A stretch of 64,000 nucleotides of DNA from Paenibacillus tianjinensis (GTDB lineage: Bacteria; Bacillota; Bacilli; Paenibacillales; Paenibacillaceae), in NCBI RefSeq assembly GCF_017086365.1, contig NZ_CP070969.1, positions 310,001 through 374,000 on the forward strand, in the 5' to 3' direction. Of the stretch, positions 46,201 to 54,341 are shown in pieces. The stretch's first letter is position 1. The number at the start of each line of letters is the position of its first letter. The translations under genes and the position numbers were made by a program. The notes below the pieces were generated by a model. It saw nothing but the letters and a program-made list of their open reading frames with translations, did not search any database and had not been told where the DNA came from.

Positions 46201-46252
46201 CGTACTTGGTCAGGGCGAGCTGGACGGTAATATTGCGCATATACTTGCTCAT
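43247..46252 (-). CDS. SNF2-family DEAD/DEAH-box helicase
   Basis: A 1001-residue ATP-dependent DNA translocase/helicase-like protein of the bacterial SNF2 group. The N-terminal 400 residues include the bacterial SNF2-associated region (residues around GLSFQDVLQLHLLG). The helicase core has Walker A in LADDMGLGKTVQ, DEAQ in CLDEAQNIKN, and LTGTPIENRLSELW in motif III. The C-terminal lobe has YLNGSTSKQARDRMIEQF and RAYRMGQTKDVQVHKFI. The N-terminal part of the gene, about 45,000-45,900, is visibly richer in G and C than the neighbours. It is coupled by a four-base overlap to the SWIM gene. The cellular target of this pair is not known. Confidence 0.95.
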   Translation of the reverse strand: MSKYMRNITVQLALTKYGDALIYAVDDRDDYVPGVQLKQKLFAWHEASFYGTELTLQNADGVELVVLPAEQVVPFFADLRLLRHVGWSWQGDAALLTELAPAVSMLLAEKQYVPSFAAYREGQLQWNWDDKALRQLAEGNGKLTAALRGLAERRGLAEGLSAAFSAAVFQRYYGTEAEAGDLRSEFPLLFSSSGASALGVDAESWLMSIGWKADTAPFRPALQLLEPDADTSYWRLRLLLQDKRDESALVPLRLTGDGEPHGQWPASWTAHVRERAAGWLSRLRESLPGGHIGHGDDVLGEPLSDALAWRFLTQDSRLLLEAGWQVLLPAWWEAASRRKPRLRAKISSGEGSRSGGKSLFGLDALVDFDWRISIGDADLSEAEFAELVARGERLVQFRGKWIPLDPALLAQIQRAMAGMDKSRGLSFQDVLQLHLLGSGEEELSGEAAAEQAEEQAARVRLEVELNEHLVHLIGQLGQRAQWPKPEVPAGLHAELRSYQHEGFAWLAFLRRFGLGAVLADDMGLGKTVQLISYLLHLKELGADPAVNLPQTDPPGWPALIICPTSVLGNWQKELQRFAPSLNVMLHYGSRRLNAGYFYGAASQADVVLTSYATASLDQELLQQFTWAAVCLDEAQNIKNAGTKQSAAVRSFPALHRIALTGTPIENRLSELWSIYDFITPGYLGSAKSFQDRFANAIEKERNPERTADLQRVVKPFMLRRKKKDPNIQLDLPDKNEMKTYVNLTAEQAALYDQHVTGLLEKMNKLEGIERKGAILAALTSLKQLCDHPVLLTKEALPDPAAEGGAGTASLIERSAKLERLLAMVRELREENERCLIFTQYVGMGQMLQSVLQQELKEPVLYLNGSTSKQARDRMIEQFQAPSPPDGSPGSAGQPNVFILSLKAGGVGLNLTAANHVFHFDRWWNPAVENQATDRAYRMGQTKDVQVHKFISLGTLEERIDEMLESKQQLSDDVISGSENWITELSTDALKDLFTLRREWVS

Positions 46253-47883
46253 GGGATCAGCTTTCCTTTCCGCAGCTCTTCCTGCAGGGCACGCAGCCTG
46301 CTGTTCCGGGAGGTGAAGACTTCTAAGAATTCCTCCCAGCGCTCCTCGCGTTTAAGCTTCTTATACAGCTTGGCTAACCGCTTCATCAGTTTGACGGCTG
46401 CTTTATAGCTATGCCGGTTTTTCTCCACCACAAACCGTTCCACGGCTTGGTGATAGAAGGGCAGCAGCAGCTCAGGCGCATTTTTCTCCAGCGGCTGGAG
46501 ATCGCTGACACGGAAATCGGAAGGGGCTTTGCCGGAAGATAGCTGATAATCCATCCAGTCCTGCCATTTGCCATAGTCCAGCAGCAGGTCTTCGTAAATT
46601 TCCCGGGATATCGGCAGCATGCCGGACAGCGTGTCCCACATCAGCGGTTCGGTCTCCGGTAAACGCCGGACCGCTTCTTTCCAGTACCCTGCATAATCGC
46701 TGAGATTGTACAACCGGCTGGTCAGCAGGGGGCCGATTTCAGCAAGCCATGATGTGAGGCGTGACCAGTGTCCGGCTTCGGCGAGCGGGATAAGGAAGCT
46801 CATCAGCTCATCCGGATAAATGCCGGGCCGCTGCGCTGTCTTGCGGAGCATCTCCCATGCCGCCCGGTCGTCGCTGAGCAGGTAATACATCCGGCTCTCA
46901 GCCAGCAGCAGCGATTGGCCCGAATGTGCAGCTCCGAGTTCCTGTCCGGCCTGGCGCAGGGCGTCCAGCTCTTCCGAATAGAGGGCCGCTCCGTCCGTGT
47001 TTGGAGCAATCCATTTTCTCCAGAGCAGTTCATAGCAGGCGGAGAAGTAAGGCTGGTCACGCGAGCGGTCACGCGCTTCCGTCAGCATCTCCTGCCGCAG
47101 ATAGGATAAGGTATCCATCACCCGCTGCCACTCTCCGGGTTCCTCCGTGAGCGGCAGCGGTTGATTCATCAGGCGGGTTACGGCGGCCTGCAGCTCAGAG
47201 ACGGCAACGGCGGTATAATAGCCGAGCGAATAGCCTAGGACGGGGGCCGCTGCTGCAGGCAGGGCAGGTCTCAGCAGATTCTCCAGGATGAAGAGATGGG
47301 CATGCAGCTTGAACAGCATACCGGCGGCAGGGGAGAGCTCCGGCTTCGCCTCGGCAATGGCGGCCAGTGCCCTGTCGGCATACTGGGGGTTCCGCACCGT
47401 ATGTGCGAGCGGAGAGGTGAGCAGCTGAAGATATTCGCGCCACTGGGCCACCGTCCCTCCGGGAATAAGTCCGCCTAGCTTTTTCACCAAGGCGCTGCGG
47501 CTCCCGGTTCCTGCCGGACCGGTACTGGCAGCAGCTGCTTTGGGGCGGCTGACGACCGCCTTGGCATTGGCCAGGGAAGCTACGGACCGCTTTTGCGCAT
47601 CAGCATAATACATGAGTACCGCCGCTATATGCTTACAGGGTTCATTCACCGGACAATCACAATAATTGCCTGGGAAATTGTCCAGGTTGATATAGACGCC
47701 ATAGTTTTCCCGGCCCTCAACCATTGCCCTCATTTTCCGGGGTTCACTGATGGAGAATGTCTGCACCCGGTTCTGCTTAAAATATTGAAATCCCCGCTTC
47801 AGGGTTAAATCATCGAAATAATAGGCCGCATCCGAAATGAGCTTGTCCCATTCGGCATCATCCAGGGCATAGTTTGGCTGCAT
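46249..47883 (-). CDS. SWIM zinc-finger protein (partner of the SNF2 helicase)
   Basis: A 544-residue protein. The SWIM finger lies at about residues 70-95: CDCP, then CKHIAAVLMYY, giving Cys-x-Cys...Cys-x-His. The rest is mostly helical with no recognised catalytic motif, as in other SWIM proteins that accompany SNF2 helicases. Its stop overlaps the SNF2 start by four bases (ATGA), and the two form one operon. The usual inference is that it tethers the helicase to nucleic acid or another partner. The real role is unknown. Confidence 0.9.
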   Translation of the reverse strand: MQPNYALDDAEWDKLISDAAYYFDDLTLKRGFQYFKQNRVQTFSISEPRKMRAMVEGRENYGVYINLDNFPGNYCDCPVNEPCKHIAAVLMYYADAQKRSVASLANAKAVVSRPKAAAASTGPAGTGSRSALVKKLGGLIPGGTVAQWREYLQLLTSPLAHTVRNPQYADRALAAIAEAKPELSPAAGMLFKLHAHLFILENLLRPALPAAAAPVLGYSLGYYTAVAVSELQAAVTRLMNQPLPLTEEPGEWQRVMDTLSYLRQEMLTEARDRSRDQPYFSACYELLWRKWIAPNTDGAALYSEELDALRQAGQELGAAHSGQSLLLAESRMYYLLSDDRAAWEMLRKTAQRPGIYPDELMSFLIPLAEAGHWSRLTSWLAEIGPLLTSRLYNLSDYAGYWKEAVRRLPETEPLMWDTLSGMLPISREIYEDLLLDYGKWQDWMDYQLSSGKAPSDFRVSDLQPLEKNAPELLLPFYHQAVERFVVEKNRHSYKAAVKLMKRLAKLYKKLKREERWEEFLEVFTSRNSRLRALQEELRKGKLIP

Positions 47884-48038
47884 CGCAATCGGTCTCCTGT
47901 AGCAAAATATTCTTTGTTCCTGCTTTGTTCCCCTATTATAGCACCTAAAAAGGATGAGCTTGCTACTCTTTCGTTTCTAATAAGTGAGCAGTTTCCTGAC
48001 CAATGATGCCCCCGCTCGATCCGTGTGATAAATTTTAG

Positions 48039-48230
48039 GATCATTCCGTTGTTTCAAGCGGATATGGCTACAGAGCCTCCTGGGAGGATGCGCCGAAGCT
48101 GCCCGTAGCAGAAACAGCAACCGCGCTGGTAGCCGCTTCCGTAATCGTGACTTCGATCCGTGTTCATTACGGCCTATTATTCGCTATTATTCCGGCATAT
48201 GAGGAAGAAAAATCCTCCGGCAGCCGATAG
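48039..48230 (+). pseudogene. Possible C-terminal gene remnant in the gap before the lipoprotein gene
   Basis: The gap 47884-48328 (445 bases) contains no gene with a start and ribosome site. One 63-codon open stretch on the plus strand reads as protein (AETATALVAASVIVTSIRVHYG among it) and ends just before an intrinsic terminator of the same direction. It may be the tail of a decayed gene. No family was recognised, so it could be chance. Confidence 0.25.
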
Positions 48231-48252
48231 CCCCTCAGATCGGGCAGTATAT

Positions 48253-48303
48253 AGAAGAACCCTCCGTACACCATAAAGGCGTATCTGGAGGATTCTTTTT
48301 TTT
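48253..48303 (+). terminator. Intrinsic terminator with no evident upstream gene
   Basis: An imperfect stem (AGAACCCTCCGTACACC against GGCGTATCTGGAGGATTCT) is followed by eight T on the plus strand. No intact plus-strand gene lies upstream, so it may belong to the decayed stretch at 48039-48230. Confidence 0.6.
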
Positions 48304-48328
48304 AAAATAAGAACTTATATGCTTCGCA

Positions 48329-48955
48329 CTATTCATTTATGAGCTTGCTGAACGCAGCATTGTCGAACCGGTCTCCCTGCACCAGCCACGCTCCTTCGAT
48401 TTTAAATAATGTTAAAATCCCCTCCATCGGCACTCGCTGCTGTTCCTGGCCTTCCTCATTCAGTAGTACAAGATCCACGCTATACTTCAGTTCCGCGATA
48501 TCCTGCTTGTGGCCGTCACTAAGCGTAAACTGCAGGTTATCCGGCCGGATGGACAGCTGCTGCTTGTGGACGACCTGCAGGGGCAGGGCGGTGTAGCGCG
48601 TGCTGACTGCTTTTTGGTAGAATTCCTCGGTAAAATAAGGCTTCATCACTTCATTACGCTGCTCTATGGATTCGATAGACATAACATCTGCGGAGGCTTT
48701 GACCGTGTACTCGGCATTCTTATATTCGGTCGCGGCTTTCAAGGCCGCATCCAGTTCAGCGGGCGGAATGTCTTCCTTAGCCGGGGCAGCGGACTCCGCT
48801 GACGGTGCTGCGCTCTGTGGTGAGGGTGCGGCGCTTTCGCTGGCAGGAGCTGCGCTTTCAGGATGATTATGGCTTCCGGACGAATTTGAATTACAGCCGG
48901 TTAGTAAAGCAACGGAAAGAATAATACTGCTTAGCGGCCACGTGAATTTACGCAT
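48329..48955 (-). CDS. Small predicted lipoprotein of unknown function
   Basis: A lipoprotein of 208 residues. The start is at 48955, with AAGGAGGG five bases upstream. Signal peptide with lipobox LLTGC (cysteine at about residue 21). A low-complexity Ser/Ala/Pro linker of repeated SAAPxxE units (about 28-60) leads to a folded domain (ALKAATEYKNAEYTVKASADVMSI to the C-terminal EGAWLVQGDRFDNAAFSKL), in the style of NTF2/Cystatin-like extracellular domains. A YxxF...W/V motif near the C-terminus fits such folds. No function is assigned. Confidence 0.75.
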   Translation of the reverse strand: MRKFTWPLSSIILSVALLTGCNSNSSGSHNHPESAAPASESAAPSPQSAAPSAESAAPAKEDIPPAELDAALKAATEYKNAEYTVKASADVMSIESIEQRNEVMKPYFTEEFYQKAVSTRYTALPLQVVHKQQLSIRPDNLQFTLSDGHKQDIAELKYSVDLVLLNEEGQEQQRVPMEGILTLFKIEGAWLVQGDRFDNAAFSKLINE

Positions 48956-49122
48956 AAGTCCCTCCTTATTCATATAAAATGGAAATTATTATAATATTAC
49001 CATATTTTATAAGGTGAGTCTTATACAGGCAGCAGCATACTGTCGTAATCTTGCTCTCCTATTCCAAAGGGCTGCATAAGGGAAAAGCAATCGTTTATAC
49101 TGGCCGTATGAGGTGATTTCAT

Positions 49123-49710
49123 ATGGACCAAGCATTGTTTGAGCGTATCTATGATTCCGTAGTCAACCGCGAACCGACCTATGACGGGGTATATTATACG
49201 GCAGTGCTTACTACCCGTATTGTCTGCCGCCCGTCCTGCCGGGCCAGAACGCCCAAGGCAGGAAATGTAAAGTTCTATACGTCTTTAGAGGAGGCGGCCC
49301 GCGCGGGCTTCCGCCCCTGTAAACGATGCCGCCCGGAGGAAGGCGGCGTGCTCCGGCCCGACGCGGTGCTTGCCGCCCAGGCGGATGTTATTATGGAGGT
49401 GCAGCTTGCAGAGAAGCTGACGCTGCCGAAGCTGGCTGAACAGCTGAAGGTCAGCCCGTTCCACCTGCAGCGGACCTATACACGTGTAACCGGCCAGTCA
49501 CCTGCCGTGAAGCTGGATCAGCTGCGGATAGCGAAGGCCTGCGAACTGCTGGTGGCTACGGATTTGCCGGCTAATGAAATCGGGCGGGCGGTCGGCTTTC
49601 AGGGCGCATCCCATTTCGCCGCCTGGTTTGCGCGGAAGAACGGTCTGCCGCCAACGGAATACCGCAATCAATACAAGGGAGGGAATTCACTTGAACCTGA
49701 AGACCGCTAA
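49123..49710 (+). CDS. adaA: Methylphosphotriester-DNA methyltransferase and AraC-type activator (AdaA)
   Basis: A 195-residue sensor of alkylation damage. The N-terminal zinc domain has Cys35 and Cys39 in IVCRPSCRAR and Cys66 and Cys69 in RPCKRCRPEE; Cys35 is the likely methyl acceptor. The C-terminal AraC helix-turn-helix begins at about residue 92 (LAEQLKVSPFHLQRTYTRVTG). In Bacillus adaA activates itself and adaB after receiving a methyl group from DNA phosphates. It starts the three-gene operon here and overlaps the next gene. A simple ribosome site (GAGGTGATTTC) is present. The domain layout equals AdaA. Confidence 0.94.
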   Translation: MDQALFERIYDSVVNREPTYDGVYYTAVLTTRIVCRPSCRARTPKAGNVKFYTSLEEAARAGFRPCKRCRPEEGGVLRPDAVLAAQADVIMEVQLAEKLTLPKLAEQLKVSPFHLQRTYTRVTGQSPAVKLDQLRIAKACELLVATDLPANEIGRAVGFQGASHFAAWFARKNGLPPTEYRNQYKGGNSLEPEDR

Positions 49711-50287
49711 GAACATCAGGAAGAGCGTAACCGCTAAGCCGGTTAAGATCTATCACCATACGCTTCGTCTCGGCAACAGGGGATGGACCTTATGGGCCAG
49801 TGATAAGGGTCTGATCCGGGTATCCTATGAGCAGGATCAGGGCCGTCTGCCGGATGGCTGGCTGAACCTCTATGCTCCTTTTCATGAGCTGGAAGAGAAC
49901 GCGGAAGTTTTTACCGATATGGGTGTCATTAGTCTGCTGGAGGGCTATTTTGCCGGAAATCCGGTCAGCTTCGCTGACATCCCGCTCGACTTATGGGGAA
50001 CGGCATTTCAGCAGGAGGTCTGGAGGGGGCTGACGCAGATTCCTTACGGCGGCGTTGCTACGTACAAGGAGCTTTCCGTGCAGATCGGCAGACCGCTGGC
50101 GGTCCGTGCGGTGGGCGCGGCCAACGGGCAGAACCCGATACCGGTCATCGTGCCCTGTCACCGGGTGATCGGCGCTAACGGCACATTAACCGGTTACCGG
50201 GGCGGCCTGAAGCTGAAGCAGGAGCTGCTGGCGCTGGAAGGCATTACGCATGTGGGGGCGGCGGGTCATGAACGATTTGCTTTTTGA
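49691..50287 (+). CDS. adaB: Methylated-DNA-protein cysteine methyltransferase (AdaB/Ogt)
   Basis: Suicide enzyme that transfers methyl groups from O6-methylguanine to its own cysteine. The active site is VIVPCHRV, with Cys156 in the numbering used here. The preceding QIPYGGVATYKELSVQIGRP carries the DNA-binding helix and tyrosine, and the RAVGAANGQNP segment the Asn hinge. Start: TTG at 49691 with GGGAGGG directly upstream, overlapping adaA by 20 bases. A longer frame from 49574 lies wholly inside adaA. It is the second gene of the ada operon. Confidence 0.93.
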   Translation: MNLKTAKNIRKSVTAKPVKIYHHTLRLGNRGWTLWASDKGLIRVSYEQDQGRLPDGWLNLYAPFHELEENAEVFTDMGVISLLEGYFAGNPVSFADIPLDLWGTAFQQEVWRGLTQIPYGGVATYKELSVQIGRPLAVRAVGAANGQNPIPVIVPCHRVIGANGTLTGYRGGLKLKQELLALEGITHVGAAGHERFAF

Positions 50288-51173
50288 GCTGCCGCTGCCG
50301 GAGTTTTTTGACCTGGGCGCTTGTCTGGCCTATATGAACCGCTCACCGCTGGAATGTTTGTTCCGTTCAGATAGCGAGGGGGTCAACCGGCTGTTTATTC
50401 TGGAAGGAGCGCCGGCGCTGGTCAGGCTGACCATAGCGGAGGACCAGCCGCTGCGCCTGAAGGCTGCCTTGCTGGCCGGTGCCCGTCCTGGCGCGGAGGC
50501 TATGGCTGATCTGGCGCGCTACATCGTGGAATGGTTCGATCTGGACCGCGATCTGGCCCCGTTCTACCGGATCGCTGATGCAGACCCGCTGCTCCGGCCG
50601 CTGGCAGTAAGTGAACGGGGCCTGCGGATCATCGGAATTCCTGATCTGTTCGAAGCTTTATGCTGGGCGATACTGGGCCAGCAGGTCAATCTGGCCTTTG
50701 CCTACAGGCTGAAACAGCGGCTCACCGCTGAATACGGAGAGTCGCTGGAGTATGAAGGACATACCTATTATCATTTTCCGCGGCCGGAGGTATTCCTGAC
50801 GGTCACGCAGGATGAGCTGTGCAGCCTGCAGCTGACCCGCAACAAAGCGCGGACCGTGCTGGAGGTAGCTGCGCTGATTGCCGGAGGCGGACTCAGCCGG
50901 GAAGAGCTGCTGGCCCTTCCGTCCCCGGAGGCCGCCGAGCAGCGGCTGCTGAAGCTCCGCGGGATCGGGCCATGGACCTCGCAGTATGTGCGGATGCGCT
51001 GCCTGCGCGATACCACCGCATATCCTATCGGCGATGTGGGCCTGCAAAATGCGGTGAAATTCCTCACCGGCATGGACCGCAAGCCTACGCCAGCAGAGCT
51101 GCTGGAACTGGCGAGGCCTTGGCACGGCTGGGAGGCTTACGCCACCTTTTACTTGTGGCGGGCACTGTATTGA
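50268..51173 (+). CDS. alkA: DNA-3-methyladenine glycosylase (AlkA family)
   Basis: Base-excision glycosylase that removes 3-methyladenine and related alkylated bases, 301 residues from the ATG at 50268. The helix-hairpin-helix lies at LLKLRGIGPWTSQYVRMR. The conserved catalytic aspartate is in YPIGDVGLQNA (about Asp256). The AILGQQVNLAFAYRLKQRL helix is typical. It overlaps the adaB end by 20 bases, with GGGGGCGG ahead of the start. A GTG at 50250 is a possible but less likely start. It completes an operon dedicated to repair of alkylated DNA. Confidence 0.92.
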   Translation: MNDLLFELPLPEFFDLGACLAYMNRSPLECLFRSDSEGVNRLFILEGAPALVRLTIAEDQPLRLKAALLAGARPGAEAMADLARYIVEWFDLDRDLAPFYRIADADPLLRPLAVSERGLRIIGIPDLFEALCWAILGQQVNLAFAYRLKQRLTAEYGESLEYEGHTYYHFPRPEVFLTVTQDELCSLQLTRNKARTVLEVAALIAGGGLSREELLALPSPEAAEQRLLKLRGIGPWTSQYVRMRCLRDTTAYPIGDVGLQNAVKFLTGMDRKPTPAELLELARPWHGWEAYATFYLWRALY

Positions 51174-51203
51174 GAAGGAATACTTTGGCGGAACCCTCCG
51201 GGT

Positions 51204-52142
51204 CTACTTCAGAAACGGCTCCGCCAACCGGATCATCTCTTCTTTACTGAAATACTGCCCGCTCATTTCATCCATCTGATAATACAGAAGCTCTTGCCCG
51301 CCGGGAATCCCGGCAGACCATGTAAGGCTATTGCCTCCCTTGTATTGGGTGTAAATCATTTCTACCCCGTGTACAACCAGCTTCTCTGCGGTGAAATCAA
51401 CACTCTCGTCCACATAGGTGGTAGCGGGGCCGGCGGATTTGCTGATACTGACTGTGATTTCCTGCTCTCCCTGCCGGTAGGATGCTGTCATATTAAGCAG
51501 CTGATCTGACAGCTTCACCGGAACCATGGCATAATCTTGGCCCGATTGCTCTGCCATCACCCGCAGCTTGTCTGCGGTAGCTGCAGCTTCGGTTGGGGAG
51601 GGAGGGCTAAGCAGATTGACCGGCTTGTAATAGACCGAAGCGCTATGAAAAGAATATCCGTCTGGAAGAGCATCTGTAAGGAAGACGGATTGTCCGGACA
51701 GCCTTGCTTGCAGCGTTGGCAAATCGGTATAGGTGACAGGCTTGGACCGGGTATCTGTTACTCCGCCGGGGTTGTGGGGAACGACGTAAAAGATGGCAGC
51801 CGTGCCCTCCTGCAGCAGCTGTCCGGCTAAATCCCTGCTGTAATCAAGGCGTTCAATCTCTTCCTGCTGAACCGCCGGGAATTCTGTAGCGGGCTTTACC
51901 TGATAGGTTACCTCTCCGTCCTTATTGTTCAACGTCTGGTAATGTACTGCGGCGAAGCCGGAGGAAGCTGTCAGCAGCAGCCCCGTGATTACCAGTACCC
52001 CGATTTTGTATTTCATGAAGAATCGCTCCTTTATCTGTTGCCCGGCATACAGCCGTCTCATCACACTCCCGGACAGATCGGCCTCCCCGGGTACTGCATT
52101 AATAAGGATTTCTTTCAATTCCTTTTCGTTGTAAGCCGGCAT
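51204..52142 (-). CDS. Probable anti-sigma factor with a single transmembrane segment
   Basis: A 312-residue membrane protein. It starts at 52142 (GGGAGAGG six bases upstream), inside the end of the sigma gene, by 44 bases. A cytoplasmic N-terminus of about 45 residues (YNEKELKEILINAV) would hold the sigma factor. A transmembrane helix follows (YKIGVLVITGLLLTASSGFAA, about 45-66), then an extracellular domain of some 240 residues with repeats of SDQLLNMTASYRQGEQEITV type strands. This arrangement, right after an ECF sigma gene, is that of a transmembrane anti-sigma factor. No standard anti-sigma motif was recognised, so the call rests on context. Confidence 0.72.
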   Translation of the reverse strand: MPAYNEKELKEILINAVPGEADLSGSVMRRLYAGQQIKERFFMKYKIGVLVITGLLLTASSGFAAVHYQTLNNKDGEVTYQVKPATEFPAVQQEEIERLDYSRDLAGQLLQEGTAAIFYVVPHNPGGVTDTRSKPVTYTDLPTLQARLSGQSVFLTDALPDGYSFHSASVYYKPVNLLSPPSPTEAAATADKLRVMAEQSGQDYAMVPVKLSDQLLNMTASYRQGEQEITVSISKSAGPATTYVDESVDFTAEKLVVHGVEMIYTQYKGGNSLTWSAGIPGGQELLYYQMDEMSGQYFSKEEMIRLAEPFLK

Positions 52143-52692
52143 AGCGGTCCTCTCCCTTCGCATTCGCATAATATTTCCGGAATTTCCTGGCGCTCCGCTC
52201 GAATTTTTTCCGCAGACGGGTGCTGTTCTGATGCAGAATCAGGCTGATGTCCTGATAGCTCATTTCCTCCACACTGCGCAGGATTAACAAGTTTCGTTCC
52301 TCCGCCGACAGCATCGCCATCGCCCGCTGAACCTTTTCGTCCGGGTACTCAGCTTCAATATGCTGATCCACCGGCCTGTGCTCCTTCTCATCCTGGTAAA
52401 AAAGACTAAGTGCCTTCGTCAGCTTCCGTTTGCGCATTACATCAATGCACTGATGATAGGCAATTTTGTACAGCCAGGCTGCGAATGGAACCCCAGGGTT
52501 GTATTTGGATAAGGAGCGGTAGGCTTTGAGGAAAACCTCCTGGGCATTGTCCTCAGCTTCCGGATAAGAACCGAGCATGTGATAGCAGTAGAGAACAATC
52601 GGCTTCTGATAGAGAAGTACAATACTCTCGAACTCATCAATATTACCGTCCAGTACCTGGTTAATAGTCTTATGCAGAACTTCATCCTCCAA
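52099..52692 (-). CDS. ECF-type RNA polymerase sigma factor
   Basis: A 197-residue sigma factor of the extracytoplasmic function group. Region 2 lies at residues 20-90 (FESIVLLYQKPIVLYCYHMLGSYPEAEDNAQEVFLKAYRSL). Region 4 lies at residues 125-180 (LSAEERNLLILRSVEEMSYQDISLIL). The start is a TTG at 52692 with GGGGGTG seven bases upstream. It is coupled to the anti-sigma gene. A sigma gene of this kind usually reads its own promoter, but no clear ECF -35/-10 pair could be assigned from this sequence. Confidence 0.93.
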   Translation of the reverse strand: MEDEVLHKTINQVLDGNIDEFESIVLLYQKPIVLYCYHMLGSYPEAEDNAQEVFLKAYRSLSKYNPGVPFAAWLYKIAYHQCIDVMRKRKLTKALSLFYQDEKEHRPVDQHIEAEYPDEKVQRAMAMLSAEERNLLILRSVEEMSYQDISLILHQNSTRLRKKFERSARKFRKYYANAKGEDRYAGLQRKGIERNPY

Positions 52693-52778
52693 GGCTGCTC
52701 ACCCCCTTTCAATCTGTACAACGGATGATGGAAGGGGAATGTGACATTTTTTCAGAAAGCATAGCCGAATTTGCAGAC

Positions 52779-52818
52779 GAAAAAAAGCCCTGTCCTTCAT
52801 TTGTGAAGGACGGGGCTT
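52779..52818 (-). terminator. Intrinsic terminator after the S41-like gene
   Basis: Minus-strand stem of about 15 bp (arms 52785-52799 and 52804-52818) with a TTTG-type loop, followed by seven T. Confidence 0.92.
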
Positions 52819-52856
52819 GATCCGTAATTATCGCGGGGCAAGGTACTGATAAGCTC

Positions 52857-54062
52857 TCAATCCTGAAAGCGGTATGCCAGTGCGGCATTTAGTACCGGGT
52901 CGATCCCTTGTCTATAGTCGCTGATTGTATAGTCCACGGGGATATCAGGCATCAGTGCATCATCCGCTGAGTCAGAGAAATGGAACTCGGTGGTGCTGTA
53001 GGTAACAGTAAGCCCGGTCTCCGGAAGCTGCAGGAACTGAATCTCCCCCGGCTTATTGGGACTGCCGTTGGTCGGCTCACCCAGCAGCTTGGCCTGCAGC
53101 TCCTCGCGGAATTCTGAGGCATTCATCATCGCTGAAGAAGCGGTGCCGCGCCCGATAAGGACAAGCACGTGATTTTTGAGTGTGGGTTCCTGCAATAAGC
53201 TTGTCTTTAACGGCTTGATGATCCTTGAGTCCCCTCCCCCATTAGCCCGCAAATCTACAATGACTTTCTGCACCGGCGAAGCCTTTAGTGATGTCTTGAT
53301 GTCCTGTACAAATCGCTTGACCGGGTATTCAGAGTCTTCTGCACAACTGTTATAAGCCACATACAACGTCTGCTCTGCGGACAAATTCGTAAAGCTGTAA
53401 TTCCGTTTACTGTTGATTGATGCCAATAAGGTATCCTTATATGGACTGATTAAATTCAGTGTGCTGTCATTCTGGGACACCGGCTGAACCGTCTTTTGGA
53501 CATCCGTTCCGTCCTCCTGTCTGAAGGTCAGGCTGATCCTGCTCTTGTCCGCAATAACCCCCAGCCCATGCAATATGGATGGCCGAATGATGTAGCGCGG
53601 GATGTTCACCAGCAGTCCCTGTTCATTATCCCGGGAGATGACGTCCGTAAGCTGATCAATTACAGAACTGACAGGCGAATTGTTAATCTCCGTAAGCTCT
53701 GTGTATAGAACCTCCGAATAGACGGTAAGAGTGTCGATGACATATAAACGCCCTTGCCACATATACAGCCTGAACGGAAGCACCTTTTCCTCCGCCAGCC
53801 CCAGATTGGTGTGCACCTGCCCAAGTGAGGCGATTGCCTTGGATAGGTCAATTTTGACCTGGTCATCATTGTCATAGTCCGGAAGTCTGCCGATCATTTC
53901 ATCGATCTTGCTGCTGAATGCCGCGGCACGCCCGCTGTTCGTTGCAAGACTTACCTCTTTCTGGCGCATTTCCTGCTTCATGAGCTGTAAGTCTGGTTTC
54001 CAGTCCAGGGTAAGGCTGCTCTTCGGACTGCAGGAGGATAAAGACAACCTCAATTTTACCAA
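52857..54062 (-). CDS. S41-family peptidase-like protein with a lost or altered N-terminus
   Basis: A 401-residue tail-specific-protease-like domain. It shows a PDZ-like central part and the S41 core VIVDLRANGGGDSRI, then the serine-bearing GRGTASSAMM and GSPNKPGEIQFLQLPETGLTVTYST. Full-length relatives are exported. Here the frame begins at a TTG (54062) with no ribosome site, and only a vestige of a lipobox-like LSSC follows. Just upstream is the scarred, A/T-rich stretch 54063-54130. The original start with its signal peptide was probably lost by rearrangement. Either a pseudogene or a cytoplasmic derivative is possible. Confidence 0.65.
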   Translation of the reverse strand: MVKLRLSLSSCSPKSSLTLDWKPDLQLMKQEMRQKEVSLATNSGRAAAFSSKIDEMIGRLPDYDNDDQVKIDLSKAIASLGQVHTNLGLAEEKVLPFRLYMWQGRLYVIDTLTVYSEVLYTELTEINNSPVSSVIDQLTDVISRDNEQGLLVNIPRYIIRPSILHGLGVIADKSRISLTFRQEDGTDVQKTVQPVSQNDSTLNLISPYKDTLLASINSKRNYSFTNLSAEQTLYVAYNSCAEDSEYPVKRFVQDIKTSLKASPVQKVIVDLRANGGGDSRIIKPLKTSLLQEPTLKNHVLVLIGRGTASSAMMNASEFREELQAKLLGEPTNGSPNKPGEIQFLQLPETGLTVTYSTTEFHFSDSADDALMPDIPVDYTISDYRQGIDPVLNAALAYRFQD

Positions 54063-54130
54063 ATAATTAATTTTATGGATATTATTTAATTTTTAGATAT
54101 AGGCCGGATCTTTAATTTCCGTGAAAAAAA

Positions 54131-54178
54131 TGAAAATGCCATGACGCTCTACTCCAGTAGAATGTCATGGCATTTTGT
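54131..54178 (-). terminator. Hairpin terminator in the scarred region
   Basis: AAAATGCCATGAC pairs with GTCATGGCATTTT (54133-54145 and 54164-54176). The minus-strand side is followed by CATTTTTTT. It is the terminator of the VOC gene fragment at 54238. Confidence 0.75.
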
Positions 54179-54237
54179 CTTGAAATGACGCCGCACAGCA
54201 GCAGTTCATCTCATCATAATCCTGCTTGCGGCCCTGC

Positions 54238-54336
54238 TTACCGTTCCCGCTTCGTGAAGATCTGGAAGGTTACGCCGAACTTGTCGGTAACCATGCCGTA
54301 GGCAGGGCTGAAATACAGCTCTTCCTGACCTAACAT
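54238..54336 (-). pseudogene. 3' remnant of a PhnB-like VOC gene
   Basis: Only the last 32 codons remain, reading LGQEELYFSPAYGMVTDKFG and then VTFQIFTKRER with a stop at 54238. The YGMVTDKFGVTFQI core is characteristic of PhnB-like VOC proteins. Coding similarity stops at about 54336, where unrelated sequence begins. The normal terminator follows, so the 5' part was removed by a rearrangement. Confidence 0.75.
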
Positions 54337-54341
54337 CTAGT

